A stretch of DNA of 51,049 nt from Mycobacterium sp. NAZ190054 (GCF_001545925.1 NZ_LMVQ01000560.1:1-51049), one strand, 5' to 3'; shown: positions 6,904 to 16,184, counted from the stretch's first letter. Program-made: numbers and translations. Notes: a model not told the origin generated them from the sequence alone.

Positions 6904-8124
6904 ATGTGGCAGGTCAACGCGGCGACCCGGACGCGCCGGCGGCGGTCCTGGCTGACGGCTGCTGTGCTGATTCCGGCGATCGTGCTCGGCCTCAGCGGAT
7001 GCGGCGGCAGTGCCGAGGCACCGCAGGCGCAGGTGATCACGGAGAAGGGCACGCCGTTCGGCGATCTGCTGATCCCGAAGCTGACCGCATCCGTGGAGGA
7101 CGGCGCTGTCGGCGTCAGCGTGGATTCGCCGGTGACGGTCAGCGCCGAAGACGGCGTGCTGGGTTCGGTGACGATGGTCAACGAGAACGGTAGAACCGTC
7201 GAGGGCAAGCTGTCGGAGGACGGGCTGACCTGGGAGACGGCCGAGCCGCTTGGTTACAACAAGAGCTACACGATCACCGCGCAGTCGCTCGGCCTGGGCG
7301 GCGTGACCAGCCGCGAGATGACGTTCGAGACGCACTCGCCGGAGAACCTGACGATGCCGTACGTGCTGCCCAACGACGGTGAGGTGGTCGGGGTCGGGCA
7401 GCCGGTGGCCATCCGGTTCGACGAGAACATCCCGAACCGCCTCGCGGCGCAGCGTGCGATCACCGTCAAGACCGACCCGCCGGTCGAGGGCGCGTTCTAC
7501 TGGCTCAACAACCGCGAGGTGCGTTGGCGCCCCGCCGAGTACTGGAAACCCGGGACCACCATCGAGGTCCAGGTCAACGCCTACGGCGTGGATCTGGGCG
7601 ACGGGCTCTTCGGGCAGGACAACGTCAAGACGAGCTTCAAGATCGGTGACGAGGTGATCACCACCGTCGACGACAACACCAAGACGCTGACTGTGCGCCG
7701 TAACGGCGAGGTGGTCAAGAGCATGCCGGTGTCGATGGGCAAGAACAGCACCCCGACCAACAACGGCGTGTACATCGTCGGTGACCGGCGGTCGCACATG
7801 GTGATGGACTCGTCGACCTACGGTGTTCCGGTCAACTCGCCCAACGGGTATCGCACCGAGGTCGACTGGGCCACCCAGATCTCGTACAGCGGCATCTACG
7901 TCCACGCCGCGCCGTGGTCGGTGGGCAGCCAGGGCAGCAGCAATGTGAGCCACGGATGTATCAACGTGAGCACGAGCAACGGCAAGTGGTTCCACGACAA
8001 CTCCAAGCGCGGAGACATCGTCGAGATCGTCAACACGGTCGGCACGACGCTGCCGGGCACCGACGGGTTGGGCGACTGGAATATCCCCTGGGAGCAATGG
8101 AAGGCGGGCAACGCCAGCGTGTGA
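6904..8124 (+). CDS. ldtB: L,D-transpeptidase 2, lipoprotein (peptidoglycan 3-3 crosslinking)
   Basis: 406-residue secreted lipoprotein forming meso-DAP to meso-DAP (3-3) crosslinks in the cell wall; closely similar to M. tuberculosis LdtMt2 (Rv2518c, LppS). After a basic N-terminus (RTRRRRSW) comes a hydrophobic core and lipobox LSGC with the lipidated Cys33. Two Ig-like domains follow (about 45-250; [15 protein letters not shown] and [13 protein letters not shown] are typical), then the YkuD catalytic domain with HAAPWS and SHGCINVS, nucleophile Cys352. The C-terminal [13 protein letters not shown] tail packs on the catalytic domain in the family. ATG 6904 fits GAGGTGG 9 bases upstream; an in-frame GTG at 6892 is the alternative. 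Carbapenems acylate this enzyme class. Confidence 0.96.
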   Translation: MWQVNAATRTRRRRSWLTAAVLIPAIVLGLSGCGGSAEAPQAQVITEKGTPFGDLLIPKLTASVEDGAVGVSVDSPVTVSAEDGVLGSVTMVNENGRTVEGKLSEDGLTWETAEPLGYNKSYTITAQSLGLGGVTSREMTFETHSPENLTMPYVLPNDGEVVGVGQPVAIRFDENIPNRLAAQRAITVKTDPPVEGAFYWLNNREVRWRPAEYWKPGTTIEVQVNAYGVDLGDGLFGQDNVKTSFKIGDEVITTVDDNTKTLTVRRNGEVVKSMPVSMGKNSTPTNNGVYIVGDRRSHMVMDSSTYGVPVNSPNGYRTEVDWATQISYSGIYVHAAPWSVGSQGSSNVSHGCINVSTSNGKWFHDNSKRGDIVEIVNTVGTTLPGTDGLGDWNIPWEQWKAGNASV

Positions 8125-8142
8125 CGGTCGATACCACCGCGT

Positions 8143-8182
8143 CGTCGACGCCGTCCTGATGCACATCAGGGCGGCGTCGATG
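8143..8182. terminator. Bidirectional hairpin between ldtB and the VOC gene
   Basis: 18-bp arms with two mismatches around a GCAC loop (CGTCGACGCCGTCCTGAT / ATCAGGGCGGCGTCGATG), 18 bases after ldtB and before the convergent VOC gene. Confidence 0.6.
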
Positions 8183-8215
8183 CGTTCCGATGCTTCTGTG
8201 TCGGAGCGCCGTGCG

Positions 8216-8614
8216 TCAGTCCCGGTCGTGGTGGCATACCGCTTCCAACATCACTCCGAACGGGTCGGTCCAGAAGGTCGCGAAGTACGGCGGGGGATAT
8301 TGAGGAAACGATCGCGGCCGGTGCAGCACCTCGCCGCCCGTCTCTTCGACGAACCGATGGACCGCGTGAACCTCTGACCGTGACTTGACCATGAAGGCGA
8401 GGTGCTGAAGGCCGACGCGGTGACGCGAATAGGGGTCACTGTCGCCCGCCGGATAGAAGAACAGGAAGGTGCCCGGCTTTCCACCGGCCGGCCGGAAGGC
8501 GAACTGGTCTTCCGCATCGAGAAACTCCTCGAACCCTACGAGGGGCATCAGTCGGCCGTAGTAACTTCTCGCCGCTGCGAGATGAGGCACGTTGATTCCG
8601 ATGTGGCCCAGCAT
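8216..8614 (-). CDS. VOC/glyoxalase-fold protein
   Basis: 132-residue vicinal-oxygen-chelate protein with two beta-alpha-beta-beta-beta modules: LGHIGINVPHLAAARSYY at the N-terminus (metal-ligand His4) and LQHLAFMVKSRSEVHAVHRF in the second half, ending with FWTDPFGVMLEAVCH, whose Glu is the usual last metal ligand. Substrate unknown; such single-domain proteins include glyoxalase, dioxygenase and antibiotic-binding types. TAGTTT at 8621-8626 is 6 bases before the ATG, suggesting a leaderless mRNA. Confidence 0.85.
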   Translation of the reverse strand: MLGHIGINVPHLAAARSYYGRLMPLVGFEEFLDAEDQFAFRPAGGKPGTFLFFYPAGDSDPYSRHRVGLQHLAFMVKSRSEVHAVHRFVEETGGEVLHRPRSFPQYPPPYFATFWTDPFGVMLEAVCHHDRD

Positions 8615-8620
8615 GGCTGG

Positions 8621-8626
8621 AAACTA
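8621..8626 (-). promoter_or_regulatory. -10 hexamer for leaderless VOC gene
   Basis: Minus-strand TAGTTT ends 6 bases before ATG 8614; no ribosome-binding site is present. Confidence 0.4.
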
Positions 8627-8692
8627 TCCCCGTGTTGCCCGGCCGGCAATGGCCCCGGGGCCAATGGCTGCGGACATGCCACTAACGCAAAT

Positions 8693-8720
8693 GGTGGGAG
8701 GGCGAAAACGCCCTCCCACC
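8693..8720 (-). terminator. Terminator of tRNA-His
   Basis: Perfect 12-bp stem GGTGGGAGGGCG / CGCCCTCCCACC with an AAAA loop, 5 bases beyond the tRNA-His 3' end. Minus-strand downstream sequence begins ATTTGCG. Confidence 0.75.
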
Positions 8721-8725
8721 TGCAG

Positions 8726-8799
8726 GGTGGCTGACGGGACTCGAACCCGCGACAGCCAGGATCACAACCTGGTGCTCTACCAACTGAACTACAGCCACC
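8726..8799 (-). tRNA. tRNA-His (GTG anticodon)
   Basis: Minus-strand cloverleaf with the extra G(-1) opposite C73: acceptor GTGGCTG / CAGCCAC, D-arm TAGTTCAGTTGGTAGAGC, anticodon loop TTGTGAT (anticodon GTG), T-arm GGTTCGAGTCC. Followed by a strong hairpin terminator. Confidence 0.95.
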
Positions 8800-8825
8800 A
8801 TCGCCGCGTGTGCGGCTTGGTCATA

Positions 8826-9461
8826 CTAGCTGCTGTTGTCCCCCGGAGCCGAATCGTCATGGCCGAGGGGCCCGAGTTCGGCCGCGACGGCGGCGATGTC
8901 GCTGGTCGACGGGCCCGGTGGCGGCACGAACGCGGTCTGCCGGTAGTAACGCAGCTCCCGGATCGACTCGTGGATGTCGGCCAGCGCGCGGTGCGCCAGG
9001 CCCTTCTCCGGCTGCCCGAAGTAGATCCGCGGATACCAGCGCCGGCACAGTTCCTTGATCGAGCTGACATCGATCATGCGGTAGTGCAGGAAGTCGTCGA
9101 GCTTGGGCATGTCGCGCGCGATGAAGCCGCGGTCGGTGGCGATCGAGTTGCCCGCCAACGGTGCGGTCTTGGCCTGTTTGACGTGCTCCCGGATGTAGGT
9201 CAGCACCATGTCCTCGGCGGTCGCGACGTCCACGGTCGATGCCCGGACCTCGTCGACCAGGCCCGATCTGGTGTGCATCTGGGCGACGACGTCGATCATC
9301 GAGGACAGCGCCGCATCGTCGGCATGGATCACCACGTCCAGCCCGTCGCCCAGGATGTTGAGCTCGGAGTCGGTCACCAGCACCGCGATCTCGATGAGCA
9401 GATCGGATTTGAGGTCCAGGCCCGTCATCTCGCAGTCGATCCATACCAGTTCGTCACGCAC
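8826..9461 (-). CDS. orn: Oligoribonuclease (3'-5' exonuclease, DEDDh)
   Basis: 211-residue exoribonuclease that degrades 2-5-nt RNAs and pGpG to mononucleotides; cytosolic homodimer. DEDDh residues: [10 protein letters not shown] (Asp9, Glu11), the [10 protein letters not shown] segment with its Asp, and [11 protein letters not shown] with the catalytic His and last Asp. I chose GTG 9461 because TACTGT ends exactly 7 bases upstream and because it gives [12 protein letters not shown], matching the short N-terminus of M. tuberculosis Orn (Rv2511). GTG 9470 is the alternative. Divergent from the HerA-like ATPase with an 81-bp promoter region. Confidence 0.96.
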   Translation of the reverse strand: MRDELVWIDCEMTGLDLKSDLLIEIAVLVTDSELNILGDGLDVVIHADDAALSSMIDVVAQMHTRSGLVDEVRASTVDVATAEDMVLTYIREHVKQAKTAPLAGNSIATDRGFIARDMPKLDDFLHYRMIDVSSIKELCRRWYPRIYFGQPEKGLAHRALADIHESIRELRYYRQTAFVPPPGPSTSDIAAVAAELGPLGHDDSAPGDNSS

Positions 9462-9468
9462 AGCGCTC

Positions 9469-9474
9469 ACAGTA
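9469..9474 (-). promoter_or_regulatory. -10 hexamer for leaderless orn
   Basis: Minus-strand TACTGT, 7 bases before GTG 9461. It decides between the two candidate GTG starts of orn. Confidence 0.5.
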
Positions 9475-9529
9475 AGCCCCGAGGCCGTGGCGGGCAGACC
9501 ACACCCGGTCAATCGCCGCCCGGCCCGGA

Positions 9530-9535
9530 TAGGGT
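9530..9535 (+). promoter_or_regulatory. -10 hexamer for the leaderless HerA-like ATPase gene
   Basis: TAGGGT ends 7 bases before ATG 9543; no Shine-Dalgarno sequence. Confidence 0.5.
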
Positions 9536-9542
9536 GCGACAC

Positions 9543-11156
9543 ATGACCAGCGACTCGGCCGTCACCCCCGCTAAGCAGATCGCCGCAGGTTATGCCGTCG
9601 ACGGCGCGGCGTTGGAGTTGGGTTCCGTCGTCATCGACGGCGTCTGTGATCCGTCGGCCCGGGTGCGCATCCCGCTGGCCACTCTGAACCGGCACGGCCT
9701 GGTCGCCGGGGCGACGGGCACCGGGAAGACCAAGTCGCTGCAGGTGATCGCCGAGCAGCTGTCGGCGGCCGGTGTCCCGGTGGTGATGGCCGACGTGAAG
9801 GGCGATCTGTCGGGCCTGTCCAGGCCCGGTGAGCCCGACGACAAGGTGACCCAGCGCGCCGCCGACACCGGCGACGTGTGGACCCCGACCGGGTATCCGG
9901 TGGAGTTCCTGTCGCTGGGCACCTCCGGCATCGGGGTGCCGGTGCGCGCCACGGTCAGCAGCTTCGGACCGATCCTGCTGTCGAAGGTGCTCGGGCTGAA
10001 CCGGACCCAGGAGTCGACGCTGGGCTTGATCTTCCACTTCGCCGATCAGCAGGGGCTCCCGCTGCTGGATCTGAAGGATCTTCGGTCGGTGATCCAGTAC
10101 CTGACCAGTGACGAGGGCAAGCCCCAGCTGAAGGCGCTCGGTGCGGTGTCGACCACCACCGCGGGGGTGATCCTGCGCGCTCTGGTGAATCTGGAGGCCG
10201 AAGGCGCCGACACGTTCTTCGGTGAACCCGAGCTCGAGCCCGAGGACCTGTTGCGGGTGGACGCGTCCGGCCGCGGTGTGATCACGCTGCTGGAACTGGG
10301 GAGCCAGGCGGCGCGGCCGGTGATGTTCTCGACGTTCCTGATGTGGGTGCTGGCCGACCTGTTCACGTCGTTGCCCGAGGTCGGTGACGTCGACAAGCCC
10401 AAGCTGGTGTTCGTCTTCGACGAGGCGCACCTGTTGTTCGCCGACGCGTCGAAAGCCTTCCTGGAGCAGGTGGAGCAGACGGTCAAGCTGATCCGTTCCA
10501 AGGGCGTCGGGGTGCTGTTCTGCACGCAGCTGCCCACCGACGTGCCGAAAGAGGTGCTCAGTCAGCTCGGCGCCCGGATCCAGCACGCACTGCGCGCGTT
10601 CACTCCCGACGACCAGAAGGCGCTGACCAAGACCGTCCGCACCTACCCGAAAACCGCCGTGTACGACCTGGAGTCGGCGTTGACCTCGCTGGGCATCGGA
10701 GAGGCGGTCGTCACCGTGCTCTCCGAGAAGGGGGTGCCGACCCCGGTGGCCTGGACCCGGATGCGTGCGCCGCGCTCGCTGATGGACACCGTCGGCGCCG
10801 ACGCGATCGCCGCGGCCGCCGCGGCCAGCCCACTGCAGGCCGAATACGGGAAGACCGTAGACCGAGAGTCGGCCTACGAACGGCTCGCCGCGAAGCTGGC
10901 CCCGCCACCGGCCGTCACGCCACCGCCTGTCCCGCCGCAGCCTCCGGTCACCCCGCCGCCGCCGGTCTATGTGCCGCCGACGGCGGAGGTGCCGCCGATG
11001 CCGGCTCCGGCATCCCCCGACGGGCCCGGCCTTCTCGACAAGATGATGGAGAGCCCGGCGTTCAAGAGTGCGATGCGCTCGGCGGGCACGGTGATCGGCC
11101 GGGAGATCACCCGCAGCATCTTCGGCACCGGCCGCCGCCGCCGGCGCAGGCGCTGA
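9543..11156 (+). CDS. HerA-like P-loop ATPase (DUF853 family)
   Basis: 537-residue ATPase, syntenic with Rv2510c. N-terminal HAS-barrel-like segment, then Walker [11 protein letters not shown] (about 56-65), [13 protein letters not shown], Walker [13 protein letters not shown] (about 287-298), and [17 protein letters not shown] with a sensor-type motif. An alpha-helical end is followed by a proline-rich linker (about 460-500, alternating PPP/VPP) and an arginine-rich terminus RRRRRR. Family members are HerA/VirD4-type translocases; DUF853 proteins have no agreed cellular role, and the NurA partner of archaeal HerA is not encoded nearby. The Pro-rich linker and polyarginine tail suggest binding to nucleic acid or acidic lipid (inference). 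Apparently leaderless. Confidence 0.88.
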   Translation: MTSDSAVTPAKQIAAGYAVDGAALELGSVVIDGVCDPSARVRIPLATLNRHGLVAGATGTGKTKSLQVIAEQLSAAGVPVVMADVKGDLSGLSRPGEPDDKVTQRAADTGDVWTPTGYPVEFLSLGTSGIGVPVRATVSSFGPILLSKVLGLNRTQESTLGLIFHFADQQGLPLLDLKDLRSVIQYLTSDEGKPQLKALGAVSTTTAGVILRALVNLEAEGADTFFGEPELEPEDLLRVDASGRGVITLLELGSQAARPVMFSTFLMWVLADLFTSLPEVGDVDKPKLVFVFDEAHLLFADASKAFLEQVEQTVKLIRSKGVGVLFCTQLPTDVPKEVLSQLGARIQHALRAFTPDDQKALTKTVRTYPKTAVYDLESALTSLGIGEAVVTVLSEKGVPTPVAWTRMRAPRSLMDTVGADAIAAAAAASPLQAEYGKTVDRESAYERLAAKLAPPPAVTPPPVPPQPPVTPPPPVYVPPTAEVPPMPAPASPDGPGLLDKMMESPAFKSAMRSAGTVIGREITRSIFGTGRRRRRRR

Positions 11157-11160
11157 CGCC

Positions 11161-11223
11161 CGCCGAACTTGCATTCCAGCAGGCCCGCACTCGCAAAACT
11201 CCTGCCGGAATGCAAGTTCGGCG
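11161..11223. repeat. Long intergenic inverted repeat (terminator-like hairpin)
   Basis: Perfect 17-bp arms CGCCGAACTTGCATTCC (11161-11177) and its complement (11207-11223), extended to 23 bp with one mismatch by AGCAGG/CCTGCC, around a 17-base loop. It fills the gap between the convergent ATPase and cmrA genes. A related hairpin with core GCGAACGTGCATTC lies at 50826-50883, so this looks like a dispersed element rather than a one-off terminator. Confidence 0.7.
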
Positions 11224-11232
11224 CTAAGGGGG

Positions 11233-12036
11233 CTAGCCGCCGAGCTTCTTGTACACCGCGCCGACGATCGGGGCCACGATCGCGCGCGGGGCGTACCCGC
11301 TGGCCGCCGACATCGCCTTGGACGTGATTCCCGGCACCACACGCATCTTGTTGCGCTCCAGGCCGTCCAGCGACACCTTGGCGGTGTACTCGGTGTCGAT
11401 CCACAGGAAGTCGGGGATCAACCGCTCGACGAGCGACTGCTCCTCCGGGTCGGGCAGTTCGGTGCGCACGGGGCCGGGCGCGAGCACGGTGACGTGCACC
11501 CCCACCGACGTCAGCTCACCGCGCAGCGACTCGCTGAACGTGTTCGCGAACGCCTTGGTCGCGGCGTAGGTGGCGTTGTTCGGGATCGGGGAGTTACCCG
11601 CCGCCGATCCGGAGATCAGGATCCCGCCGGCGCGGCGCTCGACCATGCCGGGCAGCACCGCCAGTACGAGGTCGTGCACGCCGAGCACGTTGAGCTGCAC
11701 CTGTTTCCGTTCCTCTGCCGGGTCCAGAGAAGCCACCGGGCCGAACGTCGCGGTGCCGGCGTTGGCGCACAGTATCGAGATGTGCCGGGTGGCCAGCTCC
11801 TCGCAGAACGCGCCGCGGGCCGCCGGATCGGCCAGGTCGACGGCGCGCACCTCGACCGTCACACCGTAGGTGTCGCGAAGCCGCTCGGCCAGCGAGTTCA
11901 GCACCTCCTCGCGGCGGGCGGTGATGATCAGGTGGTGGCCGCGGTGGGCGAGCTCGACGGCGAGTGCCTCGCCGATGTTCTGGGACGCACCGGTGACGAC
12001 GGCACGGGCATCCGCACTGGGAGCGGGGACGGGCAT
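11233..12036 (-). CDS. cmrA: Short-chain dehydrogenase, mycolic-motif reductase CmrA
   Basis: 267-residue SDR enzyme. In Corynebacterineae the Rv2509 family reduces the 3-oxo intermediate left by Pks13 to the mature 3-hydroxy mycolic motif. Visible: Rossmann motif [13 protein letters not shown] (about 14-26), NAG at [10 protein letters not shown], catalytic Ser in LISGSAAG and YAATK (Tyr/Lys about 153-157), and the C-terminal [18 protein letters not shown], likely membrane-associated. The orthology rests on synteny and length. ATG 12036 is preceded by TATAGT at 7 bases, so the mRNA is probably leaderless. Only 25 bases separate it from the divergent MFS gene. Confidence 0.9.
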   Translation of the reverse strand: MPVPAPSADARAVVTGASQNIGEALAVELAHRGHHLIITARREEVLNSLAERLRDTYGVTVEVRAVDLADPAARGAFCEELATRHISILCANAGTATFGPVASLDPAEERKQVQLNVLGVHDLVLAVLPGMVERRAGGILISGSAAGNSPIPNNATYAATKAFANTFSESLRGELTSVGVHVTVLAPGPVRTELPDPEEQSLVERLIPDFLWIDTEYTAKVSLDGLERNKMRVVPGITSKAMSAASGYAPRAIVAPIVGAVYKKLGG

Positions 12037-12043
12037 GGGCCGG

Positions 12044-12053
12044 ACTATATCGT
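12044..12053. promoter_or_regulatory. Overlapping divergent -10 elements serving cmrA and the MFS gene
   Basis: The 10 bases ACTATATCGT hold TATAGT on the minus strand (7 bases from the cmrA ATG) and TATCGT on the plus strand (8 bases from the MFS ATG). Both transcripts would be leaderless and both -35 regions would lie inside the opposite gene. Confidence 0.5.
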
Positions 12054-12061
12054 GGGCGACC

Positions 12062-13387
12062 ATGAGCGAGGTGTCGCCCACGACCGGTCCGCCCGCCCGC
12101 ACCGCGACACGCTCGCGTGTGCTGGCCTGGGCGATGTGGGATTTCGGGGCGACGGCGATCAACGCGATCGTCATCACGTTCGTCTTCACGGTGTATCTCA
12201 CCGCGACGGTCGGCGACGATCTTCCCGGCGCCACCAGTCCGGCGAGCTGGCTCGGCCGCGCGCTGGCACTGGCGGGACTCGTCGTGGCGCTGCTGGCGCC
12301 GGTGACCGGGGTGTGGGTGGACGCGCCCGCCCGGCGCCGTCGCGTGCTGGCGTTGTTGACCGGGCTGGTGGTGCTGCTGACCGCGTCGATGAGCCTGATC
12401 CGCGACGACCACCACTACCTCTGGCCCGGTCTGGTGTTGCTGGCCTGCACGGCGACCTGCAGCGAGCTCGCGACTGTGCCGTACAACGCGATGCTGCGCG
12501 AGCTGTCGACGCCGTCGACGTCCGGGCGCATCTCCGGATTCGGTTTGGCGCTCGGGTATTTCGGCAGCGTGCTGGCGCTGCTCGTCGTCTACGTCGGCTT
12601 CATCGCCGGTGACGGCGCCACCCGCGGCCTGCTGCATCTGCCTGCCGAGGACGGCCAGAACGTGCGTGCGGCCATGCTGCTGGTCGCCGCGTGGTTCACG
12701 CTGTTCGCGCTGCCGCTGCTGATCTCGGTTCCGCGGGTGCCCGCGCACGAGGCCCCGGCGCGGGTCGGCTTCACCGGCGCCTACCGCCGGCTCTGGAGCG
12801 ACATCCGCGGTGAATGGCGCCGCGACCGCAACTTCGTCTACTACCTCGGCGCCAGCGCGGTGTTCCGGGACGGGCTCACCGGGATCTTCACGTTCGGCGC
12901 CGTTCTCGGGGTGAACGTCTACGGGGTCTCCGAGGCCGACGTCCTGCTGTTCGGGGTGGCTGCGTGCGTGGTCGCCGCGCTGGGCGCGATCCTCGGAGGC
13001 CGGGCCGACGACCGGCTGGGGTCCAAGCCCGTCATCGTGGCGTCGCTGGTCTCGATGATCGTCGTGGGCCTGGTGCTGATGGGGTTGTCGGGGGTGCTGG
13101 CCTTCTGGGTGTGCGGCCTGATGCTGTGCCTGTTCATCGGCCCGACGCTGTCCTCGGCCCGGACGATGATGCTGCGGATGTGCGCCCACGGCAAGGAAGG
13201 CGTGACGTTCGGTCTGTACACGATGGCCGGGCGCGCGGCGACGTTCCTGGCGCCCTGGCTGTTCTCCCTGTTCATCGACGTCTTCGACAGCCAGCGCGCC
13301 GGCATGGGCGGTCTGGTGGTGGTGCTGGCGCTGGGGCTGCTGCTGTTCCTGCCGGTCCGACCCCCGCGCCGGCCAGAACCCGTCTAG
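12062..13387 (+). CDS. MFS transporter (UMF1/Atg22-like)
   Basis: 441-residue membrane protein with about 12 hydrophobic segments and a central hydrophilic loop (about 235-265, RLWSDIRGEWRRDRN). Features: WAMWDFGATAINAIVITFVF at helix 1 (WDxGxxAF-type start of UMF1 proteins), GVWVDAPARRRR between helices 2 and 3, PYNAMLREL, and GGRADDRLGSKP in the second half matching the MFS loop motif. It is syntenic with Rv2508c. Substrate unknown; yeast relatives export vacuolar amino acids. The stop overlaps the convergent proline-rich gene by 4 bases. Its divergent link to cmrA invites, but does not prove, a cell-envelope role. Confidence 0.88.
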   Translation: MSEVSPTTGPPARTATRSRVLAWAMWDFGATAINAIVITFVFTVYLTATVGDDLPGATSPASWLGRALALAGLVVALLAPVTGVWVDAPARRRRVLALLTGLVVLLTASMSLIRDDHHYLWPGLVLLACTATCSELATVPYNAMLRELSTPSTSGRISGFGLALGYFGSVLALLVVYVGFIAGDGATRGLLHLPAEDGQNVRAAMLLVAAWFTLFALPLLISVPRVPAHEAPARVGFTGAYRRLWSDIRGEWRRDRNFVYYLGASAVFRDGLTGIFTFGAVLGVNVYGVSEADVLLFGVAACVVAALGAILGGRADDRLGSKPVIVASLVSMIVVGLVLMGLSGVLAFWVCGLMLCLFIGPTLSSARTMMLRMCAHGKEGVTFGLYTMAGRAATFLAPWLFSLFIDVFDSQRAGMGGLVVVLALGLLLFLPVRPPRRPEPV

Positions 13388-14181
13388 CGCCGCGGCGTGC
13401 AGATCGTCAGGCCGGCTCCGCTGCGCTGGTCCAGTTGCGTGCCGTTGACCGAGATCGAGCAGGTCACCTCACGGCCGACGTTGATGATGCTGATGCTCGC
13501 CGAGTCCTCGCCGGGCTGGGGCAGCGCGACTTCCTTGCTCCACGGCAGCATCACGTTGAACTCGGTCTGCAGCAGTCCGCCGGTGTCGACGTAGGTGATG
13601 TTGATGGCGCGACCGGTGCCGGCGACGGTGTAGACCACCGTGTCGGTGGCCCCCGGCACGGTGGGCTCGGCGGGAGAGGTTCTCGGTGTGGTCGGCAGGG
13701 TCGGAGCGGGCAGCACCGGCGTCGACGGCCGGGTGGTCGGTGTGCGCGACGTCGTCGTGGGTGTCGGGGTGGTGAACGACGGTTCCGGAGCCGACGGCAG
13801 CGGCGCCACCACGGTCTGCTGCCGGGAGCTGTTGACGATCACGAGCGCGATCACCAGGCCGATCACCAGCAGCACGGCCAGAGCCGCGACGATCCACAGC
13901 CATCGTGGCGACCTGGGGCCCTCCGGTGGTGGTGGCTCCGAGCCGTACCCCGGTGGCTGCGCCGGCGGATACTGGCCGGTCGCATACGGGTCGTAACCGT
14001 AGGGCGAGTAGGCGGGCAGGGGCTCGGTCGGTCGGGGCGCCGGCGGCGGCTGGTACGGCGGGCCGTACGGCGTCTGGCTGGCGTACGCGGGATCGGAGTA
14101 ACCGGAATAACCCGATTGCTCCTCACGGCCACGCCAGCCGGATTGCTCCTCGCGTCCGCGGCCGTAGGGTGACTCCGTCAT
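13384..14181 (-). CDS. Proline-rich single-pass membrane protein with MmpS-like extracellular domain
   Basis: 265 residues, syntenic with Rv2507. Cytosolic N-terminal half (about 1-90) rich in Pro, Tyr, Gly and Gln (repeated YGPPY, PYATGQYPP; two copies of GREEQSG); one transmembrane helix about 93-117 (WLWIVAALAVLLVIGLVIAL). Then a Pro/Thr-rich linker (about 125-175, likely an O-mannosylation substrate as in other mycobacterial Thr/Pro linkers) and a small beta domain (VVYTVAGTGRAINITYVDTG onwards) resembling MmpS proteins. Two cysteines in the last 35 residues could form a disulfide. ATG 14181 has GAGGTGGG upstream; a GTG two codons earlier is less likely. Function unknown. Confidence 0.82.
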   Translation of the reverse strand: MTESPYGRGREEQSGWRGREEQSGYSGYSDPAYASQTPYGPPYQPPPAPRPTEPLPAYSPYGYDPYATGQYPPAQPPGYGSEPPPPEGPRSPRWLWIVAALAVLLVIGLVIALVIVNSSRQQTVVAPLPSAPEPSFTTPTPTTTSRTPTTRPSTPVLPAPTLPTTPRTSPAEPTVPGATDTVVYTVAGTGRAINITYVDTGGLLQTEFNVMLPWSKEVALPQPGEDSASISIINVGREVTCSISVNGTQLDQRSGAGLTICTPRR

Positions 14182-14281
14182 GCCCACCTCATGGCTGCAG
14201 GGTACCTGTGCGACCGCTCAGTGCGCCGCGCGCACCGGCCCACACCCCATCGCCGGCCCCGACCGTGCAGAATCGGGAAGC

Positions 14282-16144
14282 GTGGCAGAACAGGTACGCC
14301 GGATCTATGGCGCGTCGATGTCTCCCGACGCCACCGCGTTCGCCCACCTCGTCGACGACGGAGGGTACCCGCGGGCGGTCCAGCGCTTCCTGCGCGGGTG
14401 GCGGGCGAGTTCGTCGCGCGATGTCGAGCTCCCCGTCGACGGTCCCGTCACGCGGGTGCTGCACTCGGCCGACGGGCACTGGCTGGCGTGTCAGGTCGCG
14501 CCCGAGGGCGGCACGCGCACCCAGATCTGGGTGGTGACAACGGATCCCGATGACCGTGACGCGCGCAGGATCGACAGCTGGCCGTCGGGGGTGGAGGGCA
14601 CCGCGGAGCTGATCAGCTGGGACGGGTCCCACGTCGCGGCGATCCTGACCGGTGAGGACGGGGTGGGCAGTTCCTGCCTGCTCGACCCGTCGGGCGGGGC
14701 GGTCACCGTGCTCGACCGCCGCTCCGGCGGCCGGCTCGTCGACTCCTGGTGCGGGGCGTCACTGGTGCGGGTGGGTCCGCGCGGTTACCGCGATCTCATC
14801 ATGTTGCGAGGGCTCACCGAGACCGCGCTGCTGCCATACGATCCGGGGTCGACGACCGACACCGGCGTGATCCTCGACGACCACAGTCCCCGTCGGTTGC
14901 GCTCAGGACCGGAGGGCGAGATCACCCAGCTCTACCACCCGGCGAAGGACTACGGAGTCAACAGCACCGAAGGCTATGTGCGGGCGCTGATCCGCAGCGA
15001 GAACGGGGCCCAGCACGCCCGGCTGCTGGAGGTGACCGTGACCGCGGACGGGGTCTCCTACCAGGTGCTGGCCGAGCGGCCCGGATACGAACTCGACGAG
15101 TTCACCGTCAGCGACGATCTGTCCACCGTGGCGATGTTGTGGAACCTGCACGGCGCCAGCGAATTACAGATCCTGGAGTACGCCGACCAGACGCTCAACG
15201 ACCCGATCCCGCTGCCGGGCATGGTGGCCGGCGAGTTGAGCATCAGCGCGGGCGGGTCGATGCTGGCGCTGACGGTCGAGGGCCCGTCGAAACCGCCCAC
15301 GGTGGAGTTGGTCGATCCGCGCACCGGCGAATGGCAACTGGTCGACCGCGAACCGAGCAGCGGCCCCGTCTCGGCCGACCCCACGTTGGAGACGGTCACC
15401 GCACGCGACGGGCTGACGTTCAGCGGCTGGCTGTTCCGGCCTCCCGCCGGTGTCGAGACGATCGGCGCCATGCTGTTCCTGCACGGCGGGCCCGAGGGGC
15501 AGGGCAGGCCCGGCTACAACGAGTTCTTTCCGGCGCTACTCGACGAGGGCATCTGCGTCTTCCTTCCCAATGTGCGCGGGTCCGGCGGGTTCGGGCGCGC
15601 CTTCATGCACGCCGACGACCGGGAGCGCCGGTTCGCCGCCATCGACGATGTGTCCGACGCGGCGCGCTTCCTGGTCGGCAACGGGCATGCGCCGGCCGGC
15701 CGGGTGGCGTGCTGCGGCTGGTCCTACGGCGGTTATCTGACCCAGGTGGCGCTGGCGTTCCACCCTGACGAGTTCGCCGCCGGGATCAGCATCTGCGGTA
15801 TGAGCGACCTGAACACCTGGTACCACAGCACCGAGCAGTGGATCGCCGCGGCCGCGTACCCGAAGTACGGCCACCCGGTCAGCGACCGGGATCTGCTCGA
15901 ACGGCTGTCGCCGCTGCCGCGCGCCGACAAGGTGACCGCGCCGCTGCTGCTGGTGCACGGCCTCAACGACACCAACGTGCCGCCGAGCGAGTCGCAACAG
16001 ATGTACGACGCGTTGACCGAGCTGGGTCGGCCGGTACAGCTGTTGACCTTCGACGACGACGGCCACGAGATCGACAAACGCGAGAACCGCGCCGTGTTGC
16101 GCAAAGCCATGACCGCATGGCTGACCGACGCTTTCGCCGATTGA
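14282..16144 (+). CDS. S9 family prolyl oligopeptidase-type serine peptidase
   Basis: 620 residues: N-terminal beta-propeller-like region (about 1-380), then an alpha/beta hydrolase domain. Catalytic triad: Ser481 in CGWSYGGYLT (GxSxGG), Asp563 in HGLNDTNVP and His595 in DDDGHEI. The oxyanion region is MLFLHGGPEGQGRPGYNEFF. No signal peptide, so cytosolic; such enzymes cut short peptides (prolyl oligopeptidase, acylaminoacyl peptidase, dipeptidyl-peptidase types). GTG 14282 is preceded by GGGAAG. From memory this gene is not in the same place in M. tuberculosis. Divergent from the proline-rich protein gene with a 100-bp gap. Confidence 0.9.
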   Translation: MAEQVRRIYGASMSPDATAFAHLVDDGGYPRAVQRFLRGWRASSSRDVELPVDGPVTRVLHSADGHWLACQVAPEGGTRTQIWVVTTDPDDRDARRIDSWPSGVEGTAELISWDGSHVAAILTGEDGVGSSCLLDPSGGAVTVLDRRSGGRLVDSWCGASLVRVGPRGYRDLIMLRGLTETALLPYDPGSTTDTGVILDDHSPRRLRSGPEGEITQLYHPAKDYGVNSTEGYVRALIRSENGAQHARLLEVTVTADGVSYQVLAERPGYELDEFTVSDDLSTVAMLWNLHGASELQILEYADQTLNDPIPLPGMVAGELSISAGGSMLALTVEGPSKPPTVELVDPRTGEWQLVDREPSSGPVSADPTLETVTARDGLTFSGWLFRPPAGVETIGAMLFLHGGPEGQGRPGYNEFFPALLDEGICVFLPNVRGSGGFGRAFMHADDRERRFAAIDDVSDAARFLVGNGHAPAGRVACCGWSYGGYLTQVALAFHPDEFAAGISICGMSDLNTWYHSTEQWIAAAAYPKYGHPVSDRDLLERLSPLPRADKVTAPLLLVHGLNDTNVPPSESQQMYDALTELGRPVQLLTFDDDGHEIDKRENRAVLRKAMTAWLTDAFAD

Positions 16145-16159
16145 CCTGTCCCCGCGAAG

Positions 16160-16184
16160 GTTTACCGCAATTTTCCGCGGGGTA
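16160..16184 (+). promoter_or_regulatory. SigF-type promoter (GTTT-N16-GGGTA)
   Basis: GTTT (16160-16163) and GGGTA (16180-16184) separated by 16 bases match the mycobacterial SigF consensus. It lies 47 bases upstream of the small membrane protein start at 16232. A CCCCGCG/CGCGGGG inverted repeat (16150-16182) overlaps it and may also end the peptidase transcript. Confidence 0.55.

Noticed and set aside
8826..11342. 838-codon minus-strand frame containing orn and running antisense through the HerA-like gene
   Set aside because: Only the part up to 9461 encodes Orn. The rest is antisense to a well-supported ATPase, Arg/His/Gln-rich, and open only because high GC suppresses stops.
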